64,000 nucleotides of DNA. Source: a bacterium. GTDB taxonomy: Bacteria > Planctomycetota > UBA1135 > UBA2386. The position numbers and the translations under genes are program-made. The notes under the pieces were generated by a model that saw only the letters and a list, made by a program, of their open reading frames with translations, had not been told where the DNA came from and ran no database searches. Numbering within the stretch: the stretch's first letter is position 1; each line of letters begins with the position of its first letter. Below are positions 37,579-49,002 of the stretch, in pieces. Where the stretch lies: assembly GCA_030432695.1 (NCBI GenBank), contig JAUILN010000013.1:62001-126000 (forward strand), read 5' to 3'.

Positions 37579-40500
37579 TCAATGGACGTAGGTCGACTGG
37601 GCGTCGAGCGGGCCGGTCGTCACGAAGACCGGCCGATGGATGCCGCCGGCGCCGACATGGTCCACGACCCGCAGCGTGATGCGGTAATTGCCTCCCGGTT
37701 GCACGTGGGGTCGCAGGTCTACCGAGGTGCGCACCAGCCACACCGTCTCGCCGGTCGCCGGATCGCCGAAGCGGCCGATCTGCTCGCCGTCGAGGTAGAG
37801 GTGGTAGGAGTCGTCGACGCCTTCGAAGGCCAGGTGGATCGGGCCGTCGCCCGGCCAGGTCTGGGGGATCGTCAGCGAGGTCTCGTACCAGGCGACGCCA
37901 TCGTACTGCTCGATGCCCTGCGCCTCCCAGTGCGCACCCACCCGGATCGGCCGCCACGCGGGCTCGCCCCTGCCCGCCGCCCAGCCCTGGGCGAGGCCCT
38001 GATCCTCGGGGTCGAGCGCGATCTTCCACTCGGTCAGGTCGATCGTCTCGGCGGTCAGCACGCCGCGAAGCGCGTCGATGGTCTCGTCGCGCCACGCCCG
38101 GCCAGGCGGCGGACCGTCGGTGAGCGCCCGCGCCAGGTGCTCGAGGACGTAGCGGCCCGCCGCGGTGTCGTGGTCGAGGACCGTGGCGCCGAGGCGGCCC
38201 TCGCCGAAGCCGCAGGTGAAGGCCAACAGCCAGCGGTTCACGTCGCGGATGTCGTGGGTGTCCCAGAAGCCGAGCAGCGGATCGACCTGGTCCAGCCACG
38301 GATCCCAGGCCAGCACCCGGCCGGCCTCGAGGTCGAAGGCCTGCAGGTGTTCGAGGAACTCCGGTGGGCAGGCCGCCGAGACCGCGTGATGCGGTGCGAA
38401 CGGTGCGCCCTTCAAGAACCACATGCCGCTGGTCCTCAGCGAGTCCTCGCGCTCGCCGGCGAGCAGCAGCGCGCGGCCGCCGGCGCGGATCCAGTCGACG
38501 GTAGCGGCGTCGAGGCGCTCGATGATCCGCAGGTCGTCGGGCAGCGTGCCGGTCGGCGCAGGATGGACCCAGACGTCCCACTGCGAGGTCGCCGGATGGC
38601 TGCCGGTCAGGCGCGCCTCGATGCGCAGTCGGCGGGGGGCGGTGACCTCGGTGAGGGTGACCGGGAGCGAATGGCGCGCGGAGACCGCGCCGGTCGCGAG
38701 GTCGTGGACCGCGAAGCTGCGCGACAGCTCCAGTTCGGGGATGCCGATCGTGAGCTCGCCGTCGAGCGCGCCACGGCCGCCGTGGGCGATGCGCACCGGC
38801 AGCTCGAACGCGCCGGCGACGAAGGCGCGGCGGTCGTCGTCGGTGTCGAGGCACAGCATGGTGTCGCCGTGCCAGGCCCACTGCTCGGGCGACCACTTGA
38901 GCCGACCCATGTCGTCCCACAGCCCCATCCGCGCCTTGGTGAAGTCGCGGACCACCGAGATCACGTAGCCCGCATCGGGCAGGCTCATGCGCAGGCGTTC
39001 GATCTGGTACTTGCGGTTGCGCAACGCGTAGTCGAGCGACTTCGGCAGCAGCGCGGCCCGCTCCGCGGCGCCGAACTGCTGCTCGAACCACGGCTCGAAG
39101 GTGCGTTGAGCGGCGAGGCACCACGGCGCCCACCACGCGTCGTCGGCGACTTCGAGCGCGTCCCAGGCGTCGAGATCGACCCAGGTGTCCGAGGTGATGC
39201 ACTCACCGAGCAGCAGCGGCTTGGCGTCGCGCGCGGCGATGTGCTCGCGCATGCTCTGGAGCTTGCCGGGCCACCAGCGGTTGTTGCCGTACGGGTGGTC
39301 GTCGTAGAAGTCGTGGATGCGGTGCCACGAGATCCAGGCGCTGTCGTCGACCACCAGGGTCTGTGGCGTGAGTTCCTTGCAGCGTTCGTAGAGCGCGCGG
39401 ATCACCTCGAGTTCGGCGGAGTGACCGGTCTCGCAGGTCAGGCTGCGGAGCGCCACCGAGGGATGGCTGCGGTCGTAGCGGTGGAACTCGTCGTACTCCA
39501 GGCGCAGCTCGGGGAGGTACTCGGCGGTCAGCGTCGGGTGCCAGGTCGGATACTCCTGCCAGACCACCAGGCCGAGTTCGTCGCAGAGTTCGTAGAAGCA
39601 GCGCGGCGGGACCCACAGGCAGGCCTTCACCAGGTTGCAGCCGAGTGCCCTGATTCCCGCGAGCTGCTCGCGCCAGTAGGCCGCGTCTTCAGGCGGCGCG
39701 AAGTGTGGTGGGGAGTAGCCCCAGTGCAGCATGCCGCGGAGTTGCAGCGGCTGGTCGTTCCACAGCACCGTGGTGCCGTCGGTGCGCAGGTCGCGGAAGC
39801 CGACCTGCCGCTCGACGCGGTCGAGGATCCGGCCGCCGGCTCCTTCGCGCAGCGTGAAGCGCAGCGGGTGGAGCGTCGGCGACGAAGGCGACCAGCGTTC
39901 GACCGGCACGTCGCCGAGGCGGACCGTGCGGGTCACGTCGAGCGCGTCGGACACCGATTGGCTGGTCGACCACAGGACCTGCGCGCCGTCCACCGACAGC
40001 AGTTCGACATCGAGGTGCTGGACGAACGTCGAGGGCGTCGGCGCCAGGTCGCGGGCCGCGAAGTGCAGGATCGGCTGCTCTCGGCCGGCTTCGTTCGGCG
40101 CCTCGCCGAAGTGGTAGAGCGACTCGCGGTCGAGGCGCGGCGTGGTCGAGTCGGTGCGCACCACGCTGCGCCAGATGCCGCCGAAGTGCGGTTGGATGAC
40201 CGGCAGGAAGCCCTGCGTGTTGTGGCCGACCTTCTCGTCGACGCGGATCTCCAGGAGGCCGCCACCGCGGGCGAGTCGACCGGTCAGGTCGACGTGGAAC
40301 GGGGTCCATGCGCCGAGGTGCGCGCCGACCTCCTCGCCGTCGAAGTAGACCGTCGCGGCGGTGGCGACGCCGTGGAAGGTCAGGACCACCGAGATCTCGG
40401 GGCTCGGATTGCCTTCGAGTCGACGCCGGTACCAGCACACGCCGTCGAAGTCGGCGCCCAGGTGGTCTTCGAAAGTGGCGGGCACGGTGACGGCGATCCA

Positions 40501-40653
40501 GTCGTCGTCGGGCCGCTGGCCGGGGCTGGTCTCGGCGGCCATCTCCCAGCCGTCGCGCAGTGGGCTCTGGGCGCTCAGGTCGGCCGGAGCGGTGGCTGCC
40601 AGCGCGCTGAGCGTGGCGAGTACGACGGCGGGCAGGGGGCTCGGGAGACGCAT
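37579..40653 (-). CDS. Secreted glycoside hydrolase family 2 enzyme
   Basis: The 1024-residue exported enzyme (signal peptide about 1-28) has the GH2 modular order. A sugar-binding jelly roll spans about 32-165 (DGVCWYRRRLE, WTPFHVDLTG), an Ig-like domain about 200-295, and a TIM barrel about 300-510 (NDQPLQLRGMLHWGY, ALGCNLVKACLWVPPRCFYELCDELGLVVWQEYP). Further beta domains follow, ending in another jelly roll (YDGVAWYETSLTIP; FEGVDDSYHLYLDGEQIG). The acid/base is probably E408 in SLTCETGHS, where GH2 enzymes usually have Asn before the Glu, and the nucleophile E484 in LLLGECITSD. It would act on a beta-linked (galacto-, manno- or glucurono-) polysaccharide outside the cytoplasm; the sugar is not predictable. 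Confidence 0.88.
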   Translation of the reverse strand: MRLPSPLPAVVLATLSALAATAPADLSAQSPLRDGWEMAAETSPGQRPDDDWIAVTVPATFEDHLGADFDGVCWYRRRLEGNPSPEISVVLTFHGVATAATVYFDGEEVGAHLGAWTPFHVDLTGRLARGGGLLEIRVDEKVGHNTQGFLPVIQPHFGGIWRSVVRTDSTTPRLDRESLYHFGEAPNEAGREQPILHFAARDLAPTPSTFVQHLDVELLSVDGAQVLWSTSQSVSDALDVTRTVRLGDVPVERWSPSSPTLHPLRFTLREGAGGRILDRVERQVGFRDLRTDGTTVLWNDQPLQLRGMLHWGYSPPHFAPPEDAAYWREQLAGIRALGCNLVKACLWVPPRCFYELCDELGLVVWQEYPTWHPTLTAEYLPELRLEYDEFHRYDRSHPSVALRSLTCETGHSAELEVIRALYERCKELTPQTLVVDDSAWISWHRIHDFYDDHPYGNNRWWPGKLQSMREHIAARDAKPLLLGECITSDTWVDLDAWDALEVADDAWWAPWCLAAQRTFEPWFEQQFGAAERAALLPKSLDYALRNRKYQIERLRMSLPDAGYVISVVRDFTKARMGLWDDMGRLKWSPEQWAWHGDTMLCLDTDDDRRAFVAGAFELPVRIAHGGRGALDGELTIGIPELELSRSFAVHDLATGAVSARHSLPVTLTEVTAPRRLRIEARLTGSHPATSQWDVWVHPAPTGTLPDDLRIIERLDAATVDWIRAGGRALLLAGEREDSLRTSGMWFLKGAPFAPHHAVSAACPPEFLEHLQAFDLEAGRVLAWDPWLDQVDPLLGFWDTHDIRDVNRWLLAFTCGFGEGRLGATVLDHDTAAGRYVLEHLARALTDGPPPGRAWRDETIDALRGVLTAETIDLTEWKIALDPEDQGLAQGWAAGRGEPAWRPIRVGAHWEAQGIEQYDGVAWYETSLTIPQTWPGDGPIHLAFEGVDDSYHLYLDGEQIGRFGDPATGETVWLVRTSVDLRPHVQPGGNYRITLRVVDHVGAGGIHRPVFVTTGPLDAQSTYVH

Positions 40654-40707
40654 CGCGTCGTACGATAGCGACTGCCTGGCGGCGGATCGCGGGGTGGTCG
40701 TCCTGGA

Positions 40708-42896
<2,189 letters not shown>

Positions 42897-42978
42897 CGCC
42901 GCGAGGGTAGCCGGCCCGAGGGCTGAGGGAAGTCGGGGGGTGGCGAATCGGGTCGGGTCGGCACCGTCGGGACGTACC

Positions 42979-43008
42979 TTGATTCTTATATGCGCAACAA
43001 CGTAAAAA
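42979..43008 (+). promoter_or_regulatory. AT-rich island, candidate promoter toward lipoprotein 3
   Basis: TTGATT (42979-42984) and TAAAAA (43003-43008) are separated by 18 bases, each matching four of six sigma70 positions, in an AT-rich island. On the minus strand the same island reads TATAAG. It could serve either direction. Confidence 0.35.
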
Positions 43009-43176
43009 GGGGGCCTCGACCGTGCGGCATCGCTCGGCGGACGGGCGGGTCCCGCACATCCGGTGGCCCGACCCCGTTGGCGGAGCGCGTCCGGCATTGC
43101 GCCTGCTGGCGGCATTCCGGGCGTTTGGCGCCGTCCCCGGAAATCGCGGTACACACCCGGGGCGGAGGCCTGGTTC

Positions 43177-43204
43177 TTGTTTGGACGGCGCCCGACGCTA
43201 CTTT
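43177..43204 (+). promoter_or_regulatory. Candidate promoter for lipoprotein 3
   Basis: TTGTTT (43177-43182) and TACTTT (43199-43204) are 16 bases apart; the leader to the ATG at 43288 would be about 75 bases. The string CTTGTTTGG here is also present upstream of recA (14965-14973). Confidence 0.35.
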
Positions 43205-43287
43205 GCGCCGAGCCCTTCGCCACCGAGCCGCCGGATCCAACCGGCCCGCTGCTCGTACGCGCGACCCCTCTCGAGGCACCAGACACG

Positions 43288-46200
43288 ATGCGATCGATGC
43301 GATTGTCGAATCGACCGACGTCCTCCGGGACCGTCCGGACGCTGTCCTGCAGCGGTTTCCTGCTCCACCCACCGCTCGCCCCGAGCACGCTCGTCGAGCC
43401 GTACGAGACAGGCGGACCGTACGGGACAGGCGGACCGTACGGGACAGGCGGACCAGGTGCGCAGGCCCGGTCGTCGGCTCGCGGGATCGTCGCCAGCTGG
43501 GCGGTCGCCGGCCTGAGCCTCCTCGGTCTCGGTCTGCTCGGATCTTGTTCTGGCGGCACGGCCGGGGATCGCGACAACCGCGGGGACTTCGTGGTGTCGC
43601 TGGTGTCGACCGGGCAAGGCCAGATCTACCCATATCGGATCCGGGTGGTCGACAGCGTGGGGCTCCCGACTTCGAACATCGTCAACATCGAGTCCAAGTC
43701 GATCCTGGAGCAGAACCTCACCGCCGACAACGCGGTGTTGCCGATCGCGACGTTCGCCGAGGAGCCGGTGCTCCCGGACGGTAGCCCGGGCAACCAGTAC
43801 CTGCTGATCCAGTTCACGCACAAGCTGGATGTCGAGTCGATCCTGAGTGACCGATTGGCCAACCAGGCCACGAACTCCGGCCTGACCACCGCGCTGAGTC
43901 TGCTCGCCTACGACCCGAACACCGAGCAGACCACGGTCCTGCGCGGTCACGGTTTCGTCGGTGGCGTGACCTACTACAACCGCGATGGCGTGATGGAGCG
44001 GGTGACGGCGGTCGAGGAGGAGGACGGCGAGATCGTCGTTCTCGATCCTGCCGCGCGCGGGTTCCCGCGAGGGTTCACCAACGACGTCGCTCTGGTGTCG
44101 CCGAAGTCCTTCGTCTTCGTCGCCGACACCGACAACAACCTCGACACCTTCGAGACCTTCGACGAGCTGCAGCAGAACTTGCTGATCCGGGTCGTGATCT
44201 CGAACTCGGTCCGCAACTCCGCTGGCCGCGTGCTGCTCGACGAGGTCTGCACCGCAACCACGGTCGGAGTCGATCCGAACCCGGCGGACGTGCTCGGCTT
44301 CACGTCGCTGCCGAACATCATCCCGGGCAACGACCAATCGAACGTCGATCCGATGACCTCGATCCGGGTGCAGTTCAACAAGCCGGTCCAGCCGTACGAC
44401 GTCGGGACGTTTCTGTCGAAGACCAACCTGACGCCTCAGCCGGGTGGCGTCTCGCTATCGGTGACGGCTTCCGCGCAGACCTTCGGGGTCTCCTACTACG
44501 CGGATCCGGTGAGCTACGGGGACTTCTGCAACTACATCGTCACGCCGGCATACGTGCTGCCCGGCGAGACGCGCGTGACGGTTTCGGTTACCGACACGGC
44601 GATCCGCGGCCTGGGCGGCGACACGCTGGGCAACAGCGTCTCGACGGCGTTCCGCACCGGAGTCGGGCCTGGCATCGTGAACGCGCCGGTATGTCCGGAC
44701 GCGATCTACGTCGGTATCGGTGGGGCCAACCCCGGCGTGTCGGTCATCGACCTGAACGGCTTCGGTCAGGGCACCAACGGCCTCGAGCCCGACCCGATCA
44801 CCGGACGTCCGACGAAGGATCCGTCCGACACCAACTTCGCCCGCAACCCGAACATCGGCCAGAACGGCGTCGTGCCTTCGCTTGCGGTCGGTACCTCACC
44901 TCTGGATGCGGGCTCGAACGGGCAGCTCACGCTGGTCGAAGACACTCGAGGCAACACCCGGCTTCTGCAGGCTCCGGTGGTCGGTCAGATCAGCGATATC
45001 CACGTCGGCCCGCCGCTCGACCTGGTGTTCAACAACTCGAACCTCAACGTCTACGCGGGTGGTCAGAACCAGGTCAACCCCAACACCGGTGGGACGGCGC
45101 TGGGCAATTGCGTCACGGTGGCCCCGCATCCGAACCCGCCGAAGCTCAAGTTCCCCCCGCCGAACCTCGCGCGCCAGATCTTCGGTGAAGAGCCGACGGT
45201 CAACTCTCAGAGCGGGCCGAATCCGCCTCCTCCGCCGGTCCTGACCGGGCCGCCTTGCCTGGCATCTCCCATCAACCAGCTGGCACCGTCGTTCCAGGGT
45301 TGGAATGCCCACCAGATCGGCATCGACGGGTTCTTCCAGGGGCCGCAGCCGGCACCCGCTCCGCCGCCGCCGCCGCCGCAGTTCTGCCCGTATTCGTCGC
45401 GGCAGCAGGTCGGCCACTTCCTCTACATCCTGGATCGTGAGAACCGGCAAGTGCTGGTCGTGAACAGCAACCGCTTCACGGTTCTCGACGCGATTCGGTT
45501 CAGCGATCCCGTGTCGATCTCGATCTCCCCGAGCCTCGGCATCCTGGCGGTCGCGAACTTCTCCTCGTCGACGGTCTCGTTCTTGAGCACCGACCCGCGG
45601 AGTCCGGCGTTCCACACGATCGTCGCGGAGACGCGGGTGCCCGATGGACCGACCAAGATCGCCTACCAACCGGAAGGTGAGGCGGTCCTTTGCGTCAGCC
45701 GTCCTTCGAACTCGCTGTCGATCCTGTCGGGCAGCGACTTCACGTTCAAGAAGACCGTGACCGGAAGCCTCAACTCGCCGATCGATATCGCGGTGACGGA
45801 ACGCTACCTCACGACCGGCAATGCCTCCGGCGTCTACTACGCCTACGTGTTGAACGACAACGGCACGATCGGCCTGTTCGAGTCGGGCCCGACCGGTGCG
45901 AACGGCATCGGCTTCGAGGACATGATCGGAACCGTCGGTGGAACCTACCGCCGGGCGACCCGCGTGCGTCTCGACTACCAGGCGGGCACCAGTGGCTTCT
46001 GGCTGACCCACGTCGACGACGGTGGCGTGGGCGTCGTGTCGCGCTTCGACCTGACGTCGACGCCGGTGGGGCAGATTCCGACCCAGCAGAACAACGGTGG
46101 ATTCATCCTTCCGCCGACCTTCCGTCAGAAGGACTGGAGCGTGGTGCAGAAGTTCGGCGGATCGGATCCGACCGTACCTGGCAATCAGCGGCTCACCGGC

Positions 46201-46491
46201 AATTCGCCGATCGATGTCTGCACGGACGAGATGTACAACAACGCCTGGTTTACGAACCAGACGACTCCGCAGGCGACCAACACGGGCCGTTCGATCCTCG
46301 GTCACTCCTCCAAGGGGTCCGTGATGATCGACCCGAACGGCAATCCGTTCGTCTCGATGCTCGCGAAGTATCTGTTCGTGGCAATGAGCGACACCGGGGT
46401 GGTGGATGTCTTCGACCTGCGGACGCAGACCAAGGTCAGCACCATCAACATCCCCGGTGTTGCATCACTGTCCGGCTACTACAAGCAGTGA
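43288..46491 (+). CDS. Large lipoprotein with SbsA-type Ig and beta-propeller regions (lipoprotein 3)
   Basis: The 1067-residue protein has a long N-terminal segment containing three PYGTGG-like units coded by an 18-bp repeat, then a hydrophobic signal ending in the lipobox LLGSC (Cys near 88) followed by SGGTAG, as in the tandem lipoproteins near 6.9-12.7 kb. An SbsA/Big_5-like Ig domain is visible near 335-460 (DPMTSIRVQFNKPVQPYD; GETRVTVSVTD). Two proline-rich inserts occur near 610-700. From about 710 there are YVTN-like propeller blades (FLYILDRENRQVLVVNSNRF; SISPSLGILAVANFSSSTVSFLS; YQPEGEAVLCVSRPSNSLSILSG). The start is uncertain; the 80-residue pre-signal region is unusually long. Function unknown; surface exposure inferred. 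Confidence 0.78.
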   Translation: MRSMRLSNRPTSSGTVRTLSCSGFLLHPPLAPSTLVEPYETGGPYGTGGPYGTGGPGAQARSSARGIVASWAVAGLSLLGLGLLGSCSGGTAGDRDNRGDFVVSLVSTGQGQIYPYRIRVVDSVGLPTSNIVNIESKSILEQNLTADNAVLPIATFAEEPVLPDGSPGNQYLLIQFTHKLDVESILSDRLANQATNSGLTTALSLLAYDPNTEQTTVLRGHGFVGGVTYYNRDGVMERVTAVEEEDGEIVVLDPAARGFPRGFTNDVALVSPKSFVFVADTDNNLDTFETFDELQQNLLIRVVISNSVRNSAGRVLLDEVCTATTVGVDPNPADVLGFTSLPNIIPGNDQSNVDPMTSIRVQFNKPVQPYDVGTFLSKTNLTPQPGGVSLSVTASAQTFGVSYYADPVSYGDFCNYIVTPAYVLPGETRVTVSVTDTAIRGLGGDTLGNSVSTAFRTGVGPGIVNAPVCPDAIYVGIGGANPGVSVIDLNGFGQGTNGLEPDPITGRPTKDPSDTNFARNPNIGQNGVVPSLAVGTSPLDAGSNGQLTLVEDTRGNTRLLQAPVVGQISDIHVGPPLDLVFNNSNLNVYAGGQNQVNPNTGGTALGNCVTVAPHPNPPKLKFPPPNLARQIFGEEPTVNSQSGPNPPPPPVLTGPPCLASPINQLAPSFQGWNAHQIGIDGFFQGPQPAPAPPPPPPQFCPYSSRQQVGHFLYILDRENRQVLVVNSNRFTVLDAIRFSDPVSISISPSLGILAVANFSSSTVSFLSTDPRSPAFHTIVAETRVPDGPTKIAYQPEGEAVLCVSRPSNSLSILSGSDFTFKKTVTGSLNSPIDIAVTERYLTTGNASGVYYAYVLNDNGTIGLFESGPTGANGIGFEDMIGTVGGTYRRATRVRLDYQAGTSGFWLTHVDDGGVGVVSRFDLTSTPVGQIPTQQNNGGFILPPTFRQKDWSVVQKFGGSDPTVPGNQRLTGNSPIDVCTDEMYNNAWFTNQTTPQATNTGRSILGHSSKGSVMIDPNGNPFVSMLAKYLFVAMSDTGVVDVFDLRTQTKVSTINIPGVASLSGYYKQ
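43399..43452 (+). repeat. 18-bp tandem repeat, three copies, in the 5' part of lipoprotein 3
   Basis: CCGTACGGGACAGGCGGA is repeated at 43417-43434 and 43435-43452, with one change in the copy at 43399-43416. It codes for PYETGG, PYGTGG and PYGTGG, upstream of the signal peptide. The 18-bp length preserves the frame. Confidence 0.92.
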
Positions 46492-46703
46492 CGCGTGCTG
46501 GCCGGCGACGGCGCTTGTCGGGGACGGCCAGCCGAGGTGCGCGGGCGGAGAGATTCATGCCGCTGGTCGACTCCTCTCGGGAATCTGCGTGCAAGCGCTG
46601 ATTCCCGGGAGTGGTAAGTGCCAGGATGATCATCAGCGTCACCGAGCGCCTCGGGGCGCGTCGACCGGCTTGAACACGGTCGTGGACCGTCGAGAATGCG
46701 GCG

Positions 46704-47402
46704 ATGCCAGAAGCCCGGTCGATCCAAGCCATGTTCGCCCGCGTTGCGGACCGCTACGACCGGGCGAATCATCTGCTGTCGATGGGGATCGACCGGCTCT
46801 GGCGTCGCTCGGCGGTGCGTTTTGCCGGCCTGCAACGCGGCGAAGCTGTGTTGGACGTGTGCTGCGGCACCGGCGACCTCGCCTTCGCGTTGGCCCGAGC
46901 TGGCGGGGTGGTCACGGGCACCGACTTCTGCGTCGAGATGCTGCAGCATGCGGTGCGCAAGGTCGGGGATCGACAGGTCGACCGACCGCGCTTCCTCGCA
47001 GCCGACACGCTGAGGCTGCCGTTCGAGGATGACCGGTTCGATCTCGCCACGGTCGCGTTCGGGATCCGCAACGTCGCCGATCCGGTTGCCGGCCTGCGCG
47101 AGATGGCGCGCGTCGTGCGCCCTGGCGGGCGGGTCCTGGTCCTCGAGTTCTGCCGGCCTCGAGCGCCCGGCATGAAGCAGGCCTACCTGTTCTACTTCCG
47201 TCGGGTACTCCCGAAACTCGGTCGCTGGATCTCGGGTGACGAGGGCGGCGCCTACGACTACCTGCCAGATTCGGTCATGCAGTTTCCGGAGCGAGAACGG
47301 TTCCTGGCGCTGATGGACGAGGCGGGGTTGATCGAGCCGAAGCAGCGTCTGCTCAGCGCCGGGATCGCCGCGCTCTATCGGGCCGAGGTTCCTGGGGCGT
47401 GA
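46704..47402 (+). CDS. ubiE: UbiE/MenG-type quinone C-methyltransferase
   Basis: The 232-residue SAM-dependent enzyme adds the ring C-methyl group in the last step of menaquinone (or in ubiquinone) synthesis. It starts with SIQAMFARVADRYDRANHLLSMGID, the family signature 1. It has the SAM motif VLDVCCGTGDLAFALA near 50-65, GTDFCVEML, LPFEDDRFDLATVAFGIRNVADPVAGLREMARVVRPGGRVLVLEF (quoted in part; near 108-150, signature 2), and YLPDSVMQFPERERF near the C-terminus. UbiX- and UbiA-like genes follow, so menaquinone synthesis is the likely pathway, and the gene could equally be called menG. Confidence 0.93.
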   Translation: MPEARSIQAMFARVADRYDRANHLLSMGIDRLWRRSAVRFAGLQRGEAVLDVCCGTGDLAFALARAGGVVTGTDFCVEMLQHAVRKVGDRQVDRPRFLAADTLRLPFEDDRFDLATVAFGIRNVADPVAGLREMARVVRPGGRVLVLEFCRPRAPGMKQAYLFYFRRVLPKLGRWISGDEGGAYDYLPDSVMQFPERERFLALMDEAGLIEPKQRLLSAGIAALYRAEVPGA

Positions 47403-47492
47403 GCGGCTCGGATCGACACCGTCATCCGGCGAGGCGGCCGGGGCGTGTCGGTGGATGGCTCGTCGACCGCGTAGTCGTCTGGGAGGCGCTCG

Positions 47493-48308
47493 ATGGGGTT
47501 CCGGTCCAAGGTTGGTGAGCACGGGGTGCGGGGGCCAGTTGCAGCGACGCATCCGAAGGCCTCTCCCGCGGCGCCGCGTCTCGAGCCCCAGGGCTACTTC
47601 GGCTGGTCCAGGGATCCGGCGGTGGCACTGCTGACCGTGTTGCCGCTTTGGATCGCTTACGAGTTGCTACGTCTCTCGCTCGCGCCGGAGGAACGCAACG
47701 GCGCGGAAGCACTCATCACCGAGTCGCTGCGTGGCTTCGGACCGAGGGCGCTGCTGGTCCTCGAGGTGGTCCTCGGTGCGGTCTTCCTCGTAGCCGCGAT
47801 CTCGGTCCTGCGGCGCCGCGTCCCCTGGGTTCGGGTCGCGATCGTCACCGCGATCGAGGGCGCGGTGTACGGTCTGATGCTGGGGCCTGTGACCCAGGTG
47901 TTGACCCTGTTCCTCCTCGACGGAGGACGAGTCCTGCAGGTCGCACTGCCACCTGGGTTGGCGGTTGATCTCGTCGGTTCGTTGGGCGCTGGGCTGTTCG
48001 AGGAAGCGGTGTTCCGGCTCGGTCTGCTGTCCCTCCTGGCGCTGGTTCTGCATCGCGCGGCTTCGGCGGTCGGCCTGCCGGTCGCGGTCGGCTCCGGGGC
48101 CGCGATCGTGGCCAGCGCGGTGGCGTTCGCGCTCTTCCACCACGCGGGCGTCGGAGGTGAGCCATTCGTCCGCGGTGTGTTCGCGTTCCGGACGATCGCC
48201 GGCATCGTGTTGGGGCTGCTGTTCGTGATGCGTGGATTCGGCGTGGTCGTCTACTGCCACGCGGTCTACGACGTCCATTTCTACTTGACCCATGACCTCC
48301 ACGACTGA
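47493..48308 (+). CDS. CPBP family intramembrane metalloprotease
   Basis: This is a 271-residue protein with about seven hydrophobic segments. It carries the CPBP (Abi/CAAX-protease-like) motifs: EEAVFR near residues 170-175, the second motif FALFHHAG near 208-215, and HAVYDVHFY near 253-261, whose Glu and His residues form the metal site within the membrane. Related proteins process prenylated or other membrane substrates or act in bacteriocin self-protection. It sits between ubiE and ubiX-like genes, overlapping the latter by 17 bases, so it is co-expressed with quinone synthesis, a link of unknown meaning. Confidence 0.85.
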   Translation: MGFRSKVGEHGVRGPVAATHPKASPAAPRLEPQGYFGWSRDPAVALLTVLPLWIAYELLRLSLAPEERNGAEALITESLRGFGPRALLVLEVVLGAVFLVAAISVLRRRVPWVRVAIVTAIEGAVYGLMLGPVTQVLTLFLLDGGRVLQVALPPGLAVDLVGSLGAGLFEEAVFRLGLLSLLALVLHRAASAVGLPVAVGSGAAIVASAVAFALFHHAGVGGEPFVRGVFAFRTIAGIVLGLLFVMRGFGVVVYCHAVYDVHFYLTHDLHD

Positions 48309-49002
48309 CGCCGCAGAAGACGGCGTGTCCATGGTGGCGCGGCGCTTCGTCGTCGGCCTCGCCGGTGGCTCCGGGGCGCGGTACGCGTTGCGACTCATCG
48401 AGGTACTGTTGCGCTCGGGTGCCGAAGTGGAGGCGGTCGTGAGCCGAGGCGGACGTCGCGTGCTGCTGCACGAGTGCGGCCTGCCCGTGCCCTTGACCGG
48501 CGGCTTTCCGGCCGACCTGCTGGTGGACGATCCGAGCCTGCGGGTCCACCTCACCGTTCATGACCTCGCCGCCGTCGAGGCCCGGCCGGCCAGCGGCAGT
48601 GCGCGGATCGACGGGGTCGTGCTGGTGCCATGCAGCATGGGGACCCTCGCGCGGGTCGCTCATGGTCTGAGCACGAACCTGTTGGAACGCGCTGCGGACG
48701 TGGCGTTGAAGGAACGGCGGAAGTTGGTGGTGGTGCCCCGCGAGACGCCACTGTCGGTGGTGCACCTGCGCAACATGCTGCTGCTCGCCGAGGCCGGAGC
48801 GATCGTGTTGCCGGCGATGCCGGGGTTCTACCAGCAGCCGGAGACCGTCCAGGACCTGGTCGACTTCGTGGTCGCCCGGATCCTCGACTCGCTCGGAGTC
48901 GACCACGAGCTGGTGCGACGGTGGTCGACCCCGGAGAGCAGTGGCGCGGTCGGGCCGTTCGACGAAGGCGAGGACCCGTTGATCTCGGAGGGTGGAGGAT
49001 GA
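48292..49002 (+). CDS. ubiX: UbiX-type flavin prenyltransferase
   Basis: UbiX prenylates FMN to make the cofactor of UbiD-type decarboxylases. The 236-residue protein has GLAGGSGARYALRLIEVLL (FMN-binding loop, near 21-39), VLVPCSMGTLARVAHGLSTNLLERAADV (quoted in part, near 105-130), KLVVVPRETPLSVVHLRNM and LPAMPGFYQQPETVQDLVDFVV, a full match to the family. The ATG at 48292 overlaps the CPBP gene; an in-frame ATG at 48331 lies closer to the conserved start. In the futalosine menaquinone pathway a UbiX-like protein (MqnM type) works with MqnL and MqnP; the adjacent UbiA-like gene fits that, but the UbiD partner is not here. Confidence 0.93.
   Translation: MTSTTDAAEDGVSMVARRFVVGLAGGSGARYALRLIEVLLRSGAEVEAVVSRGGRRVLLHECGLPVPLTGGFPADLLVDDPSLRVHLTVHDLAAVEARPASGSARIDGVVLVPCSMGTLARVAHGLSTNLLERAADVALKERRKLVVVPRETPLSVVHLRNMLLLAEAGAIVLPAMPGFYQQPETVQDLVDFVVARILDSLGVDHELVRRWSTPESSGAVGPFDEGEDPLISEGGG

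Larger units (their letters stand above)
42897..43287. other. Divergent spacer between ruvB and lipoprotein 3 (391 bp)
   Basis: Contains a conspicuous AT-rich island at 42978-43008 (GATTCTTATATG; CGTAAAAAGG) in otherwise GC-rich DNA, a second promoter-like pair at 43177-43204, and, on the minus strand, TACCCT at 42909-42904 immediately before ruvB. A frame continuous with the lipoprotein from 43063 is probably non-coding. Confidence 0.5.

Noticed and set aside
37582-40668. A 1028-residue open frame on the plus strand opposite the GH2 gene
   Set aside because: It mirrors the GH2 gene exactly; the product is Arg/Val/Asp-rich without motifs, as expected of the antisense frame of GC-rich codons.
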